From an uncultured Candidatus Competibacteraceae bacterium (GTDB lineage Bacteria; Pseudomonadota; Gammaproteobacteria; Competibacterales; Competibacteraceae): 30,305 nt of DNA. A model generated the notes under the pieces. That model did not search any database and was not told where the DNA came from. It saw nothing but the letters and a program-made list of their open reading frames with translations. How positions within the stretch are numbered: the first letter of the stretch is position 1; every line of letters starts with the position of its first letter. The stretch lies in contig CALGOO010000001.1 in NCBI GenBank assembly GCA_937960715.1, forward strand, positions 1 to 30,305, given 5' to 3'. The translations under genes and the position numbers were made by a program. Shown piece by piece: positions 18,817 to 25,977 of the stretch.

Positions 18817-19919
18817 GGGCGTTCGGCTCCTGGCGAAAGATCGCCTGTCAGCATAGAGGGCTTGTCCGGCCTGGACAATGCCCGCAACCGCGCTTCCCGC
18901 TCGGCGGGCGGCAATCGACCGACAGCCTCCGCCGCCCGATAAAACGCCGCGAAATCCCGCCCTTCCCGTTCGTATAGAGCCTCAAAGGCCGGAACCAACC
19001 GGTAGTAGGTGCTGACGCCGGCCAGTTTGGCGTTGTTCAAGTCTTGATCGAACCAGCGGTCGTAGCCAGCGTAGCCGCCCCATTCCCGTTTCAAGGCCGC
19101 ATAGCGGTCACGCAACTCCGCCAGGATCTTTTGTTTGCCGACCCGTTTTCCGGTCTCGTCCTGAGGAGAAGCGTAAAGCGCCGCCAACCGCTCGCGGGCG
19201 GCCGCCACCAATCGCAGAAACTCCTGGCGCCGCTGGTAATCCGTCGCGTGGTTTTCCCGCTCGCGCGCCGCGCCGCGCCGTTCCAGCCAGCGTTCCGCGC
19301 CCAGCCGGCCCACGGCGGTGGCAAACGCCTCGTTAAAGGCGGAATCGTCGGCGATGTACAGTCGTTGATGCGCCAGTTCGTGGAACATCAATTCCGCCAA
19401 CCGCCCGGTCGGCCAACCAATGAACGTATTCAGCAAGGGATCGTCGAACCAGCCCAGGGTCGAATAGGCGGAAACATCAGCAGCGTAAACATCGTCGCCG
19501 CTGGCCCGCAATTCATCGACCAGACGCTGCGCCGCCTCAAGGTCGAAATAGCCGCGATAGCTCAGGCAGCCGGTGATCCAAAAACACCACCGGCGCGGCT
19601 CCAGGCTCAGCTCCGGCGCGGCGAATACATTCTTCACCACCCAGGATCGTCCGAGATCCGCGTAATCGCGATAACTGGCGTTGTCGGGCAAGGCCAACTC
19701 GGCGCTGGCGAAGGCGCGCAATGCCTGGGCGGTTTCCAGCTTCCGCCGCAGTTCGAGCGCCGTGGCGGGATCGGCCAACACCTCCGTCACTGGCCGCTGG
19801 ACCCGCCACAATTCCCACTGCCCCATCGCCGCCTGCCGATAATAGGCCAAATCGGCGCAACCGATCACCGCTAACGCCAGATGGATGATCGCTATCGTTG
19901 TCCAACGGAGTCGCATCAT
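18813..19919 (-). CDS. Lipoprotein zinc metallopeptidase, predicted aminopeptidase family (COG4324/PF10023-like)
   Basis: Predicted aminopeptidase-type protein of 368 aa. The N terminus has a hydrophobic segment and lipobox (LALAVIG-C21), so it should be exported and lipid-anchored. The gluzincin motif is HELAH (180-184) in [25 protein letters not shown], where E198 of NEAFA is the expected third zinc ligand. Other recognisable blocks are [14 protein letters not shown] at the start of the mature protein and [15 protein letters not shown] before the motif. Activity on peptides is a family prediction without known natural substrate. Its stop overlaps the YejF-like ATPase start, indicating a joint operon and suggesting a link between periplasmic peptide processing and peptide uptake. 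A second ATG one codon later is possible. Confidence 0.85.
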
Positions 19920-20032
19920 CGATAAAACAGTCTATGGTTTATCAAAGCATGGTTCGCGCACCCGTCCATCCGCTGGACGACGAACCACGCGACCGTAAGA
20001 CCTCATCGAACCAGCCTACGAGTATACCCATC

Positions 20033-21334
20033 ATGGAAATCTATCTGGTCGGCGGCGCGGTACGCGATGCGCTGTTGGGCCGACCGGTCAGCGAGCGCGA
20101 CTGGGTCGTGGTTGGCGCGACGCCCGACGATTTGCTGGCGCGCGGCTTTCGCCCGGTCGGCAAGGACTTCCCGGTCTTCCTGCACCCGGATACCCGCGAG
20201 GAATACGCCCTGGCCCGCACCGAACGCAAGACCGGGCCGGGCTATCACGGTTTCAGTTGCCACGCCGCGCCCGACGTAACGCTGGAAGACGACCTGCTGC
20301 GCCGCGATTTGACCATCAACGCCATGGCGCGTAACGCCCAGGGCCAACTGATCGACCCCTTTCATGGCCAACGCGACCTGGAAAACCGCTGGCTGCGCCA
20401 TGTTTCGCCCGCTTTCGCCGAGGACCCGGTACGGATCCCGCGGCTGGCCCGCTTCAGCGCCCGCTACGCGCCGTTAGGCTTTCGGATCGCGCCGGAGACG
20501 CTGGACCTCCTGCGAACCATGGTTGCCCACGGCGAAGCGGACCATCTGACCCCGGAGCGGGTCTGGACCGAAACCGCGCGCGCGCTCGGCGAGCCATGTC
20601 CAAGCCGGTTCGTCGCCACCCTGCGCGAGTGCGGCGCGCTGGCGCGGATTTTTCCGGAACTGGACCGACTGTTCGGGGTGCCGCAGTCGCCCGTCCATCA
20701 TCCCGAAATCGACACCGGCGCGCACATCCTGCTGGCGCTGGAACAAGCGGCGCGCTTGAACGCGGACCCGGTCACCCGCTTCGCGGTGCTGGTGCATGAC
20801 CTTGGCAAGGGTGCCACGCCACCCGAGGAATGGCCCCGCCATCTGGGTCACGAACAACGCGGCGCGGATGCCGTTCGCTCGCTCTGCCAGCGCCTGCGCG
20901 TCCCCAACATGTACCGCGAACTGGGGGTATTGACCGCGCGTTACCACATCTATTGCCACCGGGCGCTGGAACTGCGCCCCAGGACGCTGCTCAATACCTT
21001 GCAGGGTCTGGACGCGCTACGCAAGCCGCAACGGTTCGAGCAATTCCTCGTCGCCTGCGAAGCCGACGCCCGAGGTCGACTGGGGTTGGAAAATCGTGAT
21101 TACGCCCAGGCGGATTTCATGCGCCGGATGCGCCAGGTGGCGGCGAGCGCCCAGGCGCGGCCGTTGGTGGAACAGGGTTTGACCGGCCTAGCGCTGGCCG
21201 AGGCGCTGTATCGGAATCGGCTGGCGGCGATCACCGAGGCGCGGCGGGAATTCAAGACGGGTCGCCACGCTCGATCGGTCGACTTTCCCGGTCGACCGCC
21301 CATCGACGACCCCATCCCCCTCCTATCGTCATGA
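20033..21334 (+). CDS. cca: Multifunctional CCA-adding tRNA nucleotidyltransferase
   Basis: Builds or repairs the 3' CCA end of tRNAs; class II nucleotidyltransferase with an HD phosphohydrolase domain, as in gammaproteobacteria. The frame is open from 19898 but ATG 20033 begins the protein exactly at the family start [16 protein letters not shown], giving 433 aa. The metal-binding pair is E21/D23 in [10 protein letters not shown] (Asp/Asp in E. coli; Glu at the first place is, from memory, common in Pseudomonas-type enzymes). [10 protein letters not shown] is the next motif. HD domain: [21 protein letters not shown] and LVHDLGKG. One oddity: the usual EDP-x-R-x-LR motif reads [12 protein letters not shown], with Pro where Leu is expected. 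It stands alone, divergent from the peptidase gene and convergent with rsmE. Confidence 0.96.
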   Translation: MEIYLVGGAVRDALLGRPVSERDWVVVGATPDDLLARGFRPVGKDFPVFLHPDTREEYALARTERKTGPGYHGFSCHAAPDVTLEDDLLRRDLTINAMARNAQGQLIDPFHGQRDLENRWLRHVSPAFAEDPVRIPRLARFSARYAPLGFRIAPETLDLLRTMVAHGEADHLTPERVWTETARALGEPCPSRFVATLRECGALARIFPELDRLFGVPQSPVHHPEIDTGAHILLALEQAARLNADPVTRFAVLVHDLGKGATPPEEWPRHLGHEQRGADAVRSLCQRLRVPNMYRELGVLTARYHIYCHRALELRPRTLLNTLQGLDALRKPQRFEQFLVACEADARGRLGLENRDYAQADFMRRMRQVAASAQARPLVEQGLTGLALAEALYRNRLAAITEARREFKTGRHARSVDFPGRPPIDDPIPLLSS

Positions 21335-21374
21335 CCGCCTTGGGGCATGGCGTTGAATTCCGCGAACGGCGGCC

Positions 21375-22109
21375 TCAATCCCAATCCCCCCACAGCGCCT
21401 GCACCGCCGCCAACGCCGCAACCCCGGCGGTTTCGGTGCGCAGCACGCGCGGCCCCAGCCGAACGCCGACGAATCCGGCCGCGCGGGCCTGAGCGATTTC
21501 CGCTGGGCTCAATCCGCCTTCCGCGCCGATCAACAGCGTCACCGCCCTCCCCGACGGCTCCAGCCCACGCAAACCCCGTTCCGCCATTGGGTCGAGCAGC
21601 AGAGGCAACCCGGGCTCAACGGGCCGCCTCAACCACTCCAGTAACGGCAACGGCTCCCGCAATTCCGGCAGCCGATTGCGACCGCACTGCTCGCAGGCGC
21701 CGATGATAATACCGCGCCAATGCCGGATTTTCCGCGCCCGCCGCTCACCGGTCAGATCGACGCCGCCGCGCTCGGTAACCAGCGGCTGAACAGCGGCCAC
21801 GCCCAGTTCGACGGCTTTTTGCAGGGTGTAATCCATCTTGTCGCCGCGAGAAACACCCTGCGCCAGCACCACCCGCAGCGGTCGCTCCGCGTCGCTGGGC
21901 AAGGCTTCGTCGACTCGCGCCCAGGCATCCCGTTTGCCCACCTCCGCCAGCGTCGCCGCGAACGCGCCGCCTTCGCCGTCGAACAGGACCAACGCCGCGC
22001 CGGGTCTGAGCCGCAACACTTTCACGGCATGGTTGAAGGCATTGTCGTCCAGCGCCACGGTCGCGCCGACCGTCAGCGGCGCGGAGAGATAGAGTCGGGG
22101 GACGCGCAT
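21375..22109 (-). CDS. rsmE: 16S rRNA (uracil1498-N3)-methyltransferase
   Basis: SPOUT-class enzyme that methylates N3 of U1498 in the 30S subunit. ATG 22109 gives 244 aa and the typical opening MRVPRLYLSAPL; the frame extends upstream to 22292 but that part runs through a terminator. The knot signatures are KAVELGVAAVQPLVTERGGV, IIIGACEQCGRN and LLIGAEGGLSPAEI...RLGPRVLRTETA, the last holding the SAM-binding loop. It lies downstream of the OFA transporter gene on the same strand, but the hairpin at 22134-22155 separates them, so it is probably transcribed mainly on its own. Convergent with cca. Confidence 0.95.
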   Translation of the reverse strand: MRVPRLYLSAPLTVGATVALDDNAFNHAVKVLRLRPGAALVLFDGEGGAFAATLAEVGKRDAWARVDEALPSDAERPLRVVLAQGVSRGDKMDYTLQKAVELGVAAVQPLVTERGGVDLTGERRARKIRHWRGIIIGACEQCGRNRLPELREPLPLLEWLRRPVEPGLPLLLDPMAERGLRGLEPSGRAVTLLIGAEGGLSPAEIAQARAAGFVGVRLGPRVLRTETAGVAALAAVQALWGDWD

Positions 22110-22133
22110 GTGGATAAAAGTCCCGGCAACGCA

Positions 22134-22155
22134 AAGGCCCCGCGAACGGGGCCTT
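22134..22155 (-). terminator. Terminator hairpin after the OFA transporter gene
   Basis: AAGGCCCCG (22134-22142), loop CGAA, CGGGGCCTT (22147-22155): a perfect 9-bp stem about 37 bp past the transporter stop, ending in three T on the minus strand. The short T run makes read-through into rsmE possible. Confidence 0.65.
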
Positions 22156-22191
22156 GCAGGTGGATCAAGAGTCAGGCAGCGGTCGAAGACA

Positions 22192-23535
22192 TCAGGCGGC
22201 CTGTTCCAGCGCCGGTTGCAGAGCGGCGGCTTGGGCCGCTTCCTCGGCGCGGCGGGCCAGTTCTTGCTTGACCTTCGCCTGGACCATGCCATGGATCAAA
22301 TCGTTGAGCATCATCAACACCGTCGCCACGGCCAGCAGGATACCAGCGACGCCGAACGACAGGGCAAATCCACCGGTCGCGGCCTGCATCATCTCGGAAG
22401 CCCGGCCCAGCGCGAACCCGCCCAGACCCCAAGCCGTCATCAGCATTCCATAGTTGGCGCCGAAGTTCTTCAGGCCCCAGTAATCCTTGGTGATCGCGGG
22501 GAACAAGGCCAGATTGGTTCCGTAGTTAAAGCCGATGAAGGTGGCGAGCAGGACGATCAGCAGGGCGCTGGAATGCTCGGCGGTCACCACTGGAATCGCC
22601 ATGAACATCAGTATCGCCTGGAACCCCAGCATCAGCGACAGGGTCAGGGTGCGGCCGATGCGATCCGACAGCGAACCGGCGATGATGCGGCCCGACGCAT
22701 TACCCACCGCCAGGATAACCACCGCCAGGAAAGCCAGCTCGCCCATGCTCTGCTTGGCCATGCCGGCGATGCTGCCGATCACCATCAAACCCGCGCCGGC
22801 GCCGATGAAGAATACTACCCAGAGTAGATAGAAGGCGCCAGTTTTCATCATTTGCGAAGGAGTGAAATCCTTGGCCTGGGCCGCCGGAGCGGTCTTGGCG
22901 GCCTGCGCCTTGGCTGGGGCGCCCCCGAACAAATAGCCAGCCGGCGGATTGGAGAGCAACAGGGAGAGCAAACCGACGACGAGAGCGAACGCCACCGCAA
23001 AGAACAGCATGGTCCACTGCAAACCGCTCGTTTTCATCAAATAGGTGGCCAGCGGCGCGATATACACGGGGGCCAGGCCGAATCCCGACACCACGATACC
23101 GGCAATCAGGCCCGTCTTGGCCGGTGGGAACCATTTCAAGGCCGGCGGCGTGGCGGAGGAATAACCAAACCCCAATCCCATTCCGACCAGAACGCCGAAT
23201 CCCAGCACCCACATCCAATAGCTGGTGGTCATCGACAACACGAAGAACCCGGCGCCGACCAGCAGGCCGCCGATCATGGCGGTGAAACGCGGCCCCACGC
23301 GATCCTGACATTTGCCGGCCAGAATCATCGAAAAGGCGAACATCAAACAACAAACCGCATAGGGGTCGTTGATGGAAGCCAAACTCCATTGGAAAGCTCC
23401 CTCTCCGCCCTTCTTGATCGATTCGCCGATCGCGCCCTTGAAAATGCTCCAGGTATACAGAACGCCCAGCGCCAGATTGATGCCGGTTCCCGCCAATACG
23501 ACGGTCCAGCCTTTATGGTTCGTTGACTTTGCCAT
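22192..23535 (-). CDS. OFA-family MFS transporter, probable carboxylate carrier
   Basis: Inner-membrane major facilitator of the oxalate/formate antiporter (OFA) family, whose members move small mono- and dicarboxylates such as oxalate, formate, pyruvate or lactate. ATG 23535, with GGAAGGAA about 8 nt upstream, gives 447 aa. The N terminus KGWTVVLAGTGINLALGVLYTWSIF is the family hallmark; GVLVGMGLGFGYSSATPPALKWFP and NFGANYGMLMTAWGLGG are other conserved segments. About twelve transmembrane helices are visible, with a cytoplasmic Ala/Lys/Pro loop (APAKAQAAKTAPAAQAK) in the middle and an Ala/Glu-rich tail. It starts 16 bp after the Cys-rich HisKA gene, so both are driven by the sigma-54 promoter at 24129. 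The substrate cannot be fixed from sequence. Confidence 0.9.
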   Translation of the reverse strand: MAKSTNHKGWTVVLAGTGINLALGVLYTWSIFKGAIGESIKKGGEGAFQWSLASINDPYAVCCLMFAFSMILAGKCQDRVGPRFTAMIGGLLVGAGFFVLSMTTSYWMWVLGFGVLVGMGLGFGYSSATPPALKWFPPAKTGLIAGIVVSGFGLAPVYIAPLATYLMKTSGLQWTMLFFAVAFALVVGLLSLLLSNPPAGYLFGGAPAKAQAAKTAPAAQAKDFTPSQMMKTGAFYLLWVVFFIGAGAGLMVIGSIAGMAKQSMGELAFLAVVILAVGNASGRIIAGSLSDRIGRTLTLSLMLGFQAILMFMAIPVVTAEHSSALLIVLLATFIGFNYGTNLALFPAITKDYWGLKNFGANYGMLMTAWGLGGFALGRASEMMQAATGGFALSFGVAGILLAVATVLMMLNDLIHGMVQAKVKQELARRAEEAAQAAALQPALEQAA

Positions 23536-23551
23536 GATTTGATTTCCTTCC

Positions 23552-24088
23552 TTACGGTGTGCTCGTTTCAACTGGGGTGGTTGGATTGGACTTGCGGTGA
23601 CCATCGGTCCCCGGCTTTGCCGAAGCGCGCGCCGGGGCGCTGGAATCCACTCTCCCAAAGAGTCGGTCTATGGCCCGGGTAAGACGTACAGTCTCATCGT
23701 GAACGATCCGCAGAAAATGCCGCTGCGCATCGCGATCCTCGATCGGACAACCCAGCAAAATCTCGGTAAACGAGAGAATGCTGGTCAGCGGCGTGCGTAT
23801 TTCATGATTCAAGATCGTCACGACCCCGTGGTCGAGTTGCAACGGAAATGACAAGCCGCCGCTGGGCCTATAAATCAACTGCTCCATTGTTGGGAGAAGT
23901 TGGGTGGATTTCTCTCCACCACTGTCGATGTGGTTCTTGCTCAATTCCTGGTATCTGACACAGTCCTCATAGCGCGAGGTGCAGTGCCGGACGATCACCT
24001 CCACGTGATAGGGCGAAATATAGCCAGCCCCCACGTCACAGGGCTCCATGCCCTGCCCATAGAAGGGACAAACCTGCTGGCAATTCAT
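23552..24088 (-). CDS. Cys-rich protein with HisKA domain but no ATPase domain
   Basis: 178-aa protein that looks like half of a histidine kinase. ATG 24088 has GGAG 5 nt upstream. Residues 1-47 carry five cysteines (C3, C7, C17, C36, C43) in MNCQQVCPFYGQGMEPC and GYISPYHVEVIVRHC, TSRYEDCVRY, suggesting a metal or Fe-S site or redox thiols. A linker follows, then a HisKA dimerisation domain with the H box LNHEIRTPLTSILSFTEILL; the phospho-acceptor would be H95. After the second helix (FLRIVHDETVRLTRAIDRLFG) the protein ends in a disordered Pro/Thr/Ser tail. There is no HATPase_c domain, and only 16 bp separate it from the transporter start, so none was lost to a nearby frameshift. It has no transmembrane segment. 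It might be phosphorylated in trans by the neighbouring kinase, or act as a decoy or adaptor. Confidence 0.8.
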   Translation of the reverse strand: MNCQQVCPFYGQGMEPCDVGAGYISPYHVEVIVRHCTSRYEDCVRYQELSKNHIDSGGEKSTQLLPTMEQLIYRPSGGLSFPLQLDHGVVTILNHEIRTPLTSILSFTEILLGCPIEDRDAQRHFLRIVHDETVRLTRAIDRLFGRVDSSAPARASAKPGTDGHRKSNPTTPVETSTP

Positions 24089-24128
24089 GTTCGCTCCACT
24101 CCCTTTTGTTGGGTCGCGCTTGAAAGAG

Positions 24129-24144
24129 AGCAACCCTCATGCCA
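24129..24144 (-). promoter_or_regulatory. Sigma-54 promoter for the Cys-HisKA/OFA operon
   Basis: On the minus strand 24144-24129 reads TGGCATGAGGGTTGCT, which fits the sigma-54 consensus TGGCAYR-N4-TTGCW at every defined base, with the -24 GG and -12 GC correctly spaced. The predicted start is near 24118, 30 nt before ATG 24088. A sigma-54 activator gene lies upstream on the same strand. Confidence 0.85.
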
Positions 24145-24170
24145 ACGGTTTTGGCAGAGCGAATCAGATA

Positions 24171-24183
24171 AAATATGTTGATT
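24171..24183 (-). promoter_or_regulatory. IHF-like site between enhancer and sigma-54 promoter
   Basis: On the minus strand AATCAACATATTT matches WATCAA-N4-TTR except for the last base, and it is preceded by an A/T tract (24184-24195). It sits about 27-39 bp upstream of the -24 element, where IHF bends DNA at many sigma-54 promoters. Confidence 0.5.
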
Positions 24184-24232
24184 TTTTAATTGGTTGGAAA
24201 AACTGGGAGGTGAGTGCGAACGCAGAACGAAT

Positions 24233-24274
24233 TTGCGGTCTTGCGAAACGATGGATCGATTCGCAAGACCGCAA
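24233..24274. promoter_or_regulatory. 42-bp near-perfect palindrome, candidate activator enhancer site
   Basis: TTGCGGTCTTGCGAA (24233-24247) is the exact reverse complement of 24260-24274; the 12-bp centre (a-CGAT-GG-ATCG-a) is itself palindromic apart from one mismatched pair. It is centred about 135 bp upstream of the predicted sigma-54 transcription start, a usual enhancer distance for NtrC-type activators. No T run follows on either strand, so a terminator is unlikely. Confidence 0.6.
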
Positions 24275-24302
24275 CGCGCCAAGGCGGGCAAGGATCAAAT
24301 AA

Positions 24303-24325
24303 AAGTTATTTATTTTAAATAACTT
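24303..24325. repeat. AT-rich inverted repeat
   Basis: AAGTTATTT (24303-24311) and AAATAACTT (24317-24325) are perfect inverted repeats around ATTTT. The element lies 29 bp beyond the 42-bp palindrome in an unusually AT-rich patch, and could be another regulator or bending site. I see nothing definite in 24326-24484. Confidence 0.4.
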
Positions 24326-24484
24326 ATGATCTGAACCAAGATTTTGGGGATTTTTTCGCGCTCTTGCATGAAGTCATTCGCGGGAACGCCAAAAACCTTC
24401 CACGCCAGTCAGCCATTGCGGCCGACGCATCGCTCATTCATACGCCGTAACCGTTCAAATCCCCTGGTAGCTTCCGGCCCGTAT

Positions 24485-24563
24485 TGATGGGTTTCGCTAC
24501 GCTCAACCCATCCTACGAAAAGCAATGGGTTGTAGGATGGGTTGAGCGTAGCGAAACCCATCA
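24485..24563. repeat. Large inverted repeat, WVERSETHH-type dispersed element
   Basis: Arms of 32 bp (24485-24516 and 24532-24563) are perfect inverted copies around a 15-bp spacer. The arm reads TGATGGGTTTCGCTACGCTC... and the right arm translates as GWVERSETHH, the well-known translation of a dispersed repeat often mis-annotated as protein. It lies 50 bp past the stop of the response regulator and would form a very stable hairpin at the end of that transcript. Confidence 0.8.
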
Positions 24564-24612
24564 CCGTACGGAACGAGAGGGGGCTGGAAGGTTACCGCGG
24601 GCTTTCCTTCAC

Positions 24613-25977
24613 TTAGCGCAACCCGTACTTCTTGATCTTGCGGTAAACCGTGGCGACATTCATCCCAGATCGATGGGCGACATCCTCGATGTTGCCCGCG
24701 CTGGCCTGGAGCAGTCGGTTCAGGTACTCGGTCTCAAAGCGCGTGAGCGCCGCCGCGTAGTCGAGCTGGCCGAGATCGCCGGTCAACGCGGCGCTGTTTC
24801 GAGGCAGTTCGATCAGTTGGGCCAGAACATCGAGCCCGATGTAATCGCTGTTGTCGATGGCCATGGCGGCCTGCACGACATTGCCGAGCTGGCGGATATT
24901 GCCTGGCCAGTCGTATTTGGCCATCGCCTCGACCGCCTGGCGGTCGAATCCTTTCACATGCGTGCCAAACCGCTTGTTCTGCTCCTTGACGAAATGCGCC
25001 ACCAGCAAAGGGACATCGGAGCGGCGCTCTCGCAACGGCGGGAGCCGGAGATGCACCACATTGAGACGATAGTACAGATCCTCGCGGAAAGCGCCGCTTT
25101 GCACGGCGACCTGCAGATCGAGATTGGTGGCGGACAGCACGCGCACGTCGACCTTGATGGGGGTGGTGTCCCCCACCCGGTAGAATTCCTGCTCTTGCAG
25201 GAAGCGCAGCAGGGTTTTCTGCACGTTCGGCGGCAACGTGCCCACCTCGTCGAGAAACAGGGTGCCGCCGTCGGCGGTTTCGATCAGCCCCTTGTGATCG
25301 CGATCGGCCCCCGTGAAGGCTCCCTTGCGATGGCCAAACAGTTCGCTTTCCAGCAGCGTCTCGGGTATGGCGCCGCAATTGATGGCGACGAACTTGCCCT
25401 CCCGGCGCCGGGAGTAATGGCGGATCGCCCGCGCCACCAGTTCCTTGCCGGTGCCCGACTCTCCGCTGATCAGCACCGGAATATCGCGAATCGCCACTTT
25501 CCGCGCCGTTTCGAGCAGGTTGAGCAGATGCGGCGAGTTGCCCACGATGGAACCCTGCCAGGCCGCCAACTCCTCCTTCAGCTCGCGATTTTCCTTGATC
25601 AACTCGGTCTGGCGCAGGGCATTGCGAATCCGCGACAGCAGTTCCTCCGGCTCGAACGGCTTGGTCAGGAAATCGTAGGCCCCCTGGCGCAAGGCTTGAA
25701 TCGACAGATCGACCGTGGCGTGCGCCGTGATCATGATGACGGGCACCGCGGGGTCCTGTTGCCTGACCTTCTGCAAGACATCGAGCCCACTCATGATCGG
25801 CATCTTGATGTCGGTGATCACCAGATCGTGCTTGCCGGGCGCGAAACCGGTCATCGCGTCGAGCGAGCGGGTATGCGCCGAGACGACGTAATCCCGGTCC
25901 GCGAGAATCGCCTCCACCATCCGACATACGGCCTCATCATTGTCGATGACCAGAATCCGCTTTCGTCCACTCGCCAT
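24613..25977 (-). CDS. NtrC-family sigma-54-dependent response regulator
   Basis: Activator of sigma-54 RNA polymerase, 454 aa. Receiver domain residues 8-120: acidic pair D12/D14 region in VIDNDEA, phospho-acceptor D56 in VITDIKMP, T84 and K106. AAA+ domain about 142-375: Walker A GESGTGKE (172-179), the sigma-54 contact loop GAFTGA (219-224), Walker B TLFLDEVG, and WPGNIRQLGNV near its end. A Fis-type HTH occupies the last 45 residues (GNIEDVAHRSGMNVATVYRKIKKYGL). All activating residues are present. The frame is open far upstream but ATG 25977 is the start because it overlaps the kinase stop by one base (TGATG), so the pair is translationally coupled. The likely target is the sigma-54 promoter at 24129. 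Confidence 0.95.
   Translation of the reverse strand: MASGRKRILVIDNDEAVCRMVEAILADRDYVVSAHTRSLDAMTGFAPGKHDLVITDIKMPIMSGLDVLQKVRQQDPAVPVIMITAHATVDLSIQALRQGAYDFLTKPFEPEELLSRIRNALRQTELIKENRELKEELAAWQGSIVGNSPHLLNLLETARKVAIRDIPVLISGESGTGKELVARAIRHYSRRREGKFVAINCGAIPETLLESELFGHRKGAFTGADRDHKGLIETADGGTLFLDEVGTLPPNVQKTLLRFLQEQEFYRVGDTTPIKVDVRVLSATNLDLQVAVQSGAFREDLYYRLNVVHLRLPPLRERRSDVPLLVAHFVKEQNKRFGTHVKGFDRQAVEAMAKYDWPGNIRQLGNVVQAAMAIDNSDYIGLDVLAQLIELPRNSAALTGDLGQLDYAAALTRFETEYLNRLLQASAGNIEDVAHRSGMNVATVYRKIKKYGLR

Noticed and set aside
19921..19943. GATAAA...TTTATC inverted repeat upstream of cca
   Set aside because: Only a 6-bp arm with an 11-bp gap in an AT-rich spacer; expected by chance.
20093..20101. 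Glu instead of Asp at the first metal-binding position of Cca (E21)
   Set aside because: Glu at this place is, as I recall, normal in Pseudomonas-type enzymes, so it is not a defect.
24089..24133. Longer start (24133) for the Cys-rich HisKA protein
   Set aside because: It would begin upstream of the predicted sigma-54 transcription start and overlap the -12 element; ATG 24088 has a good ribosome site.
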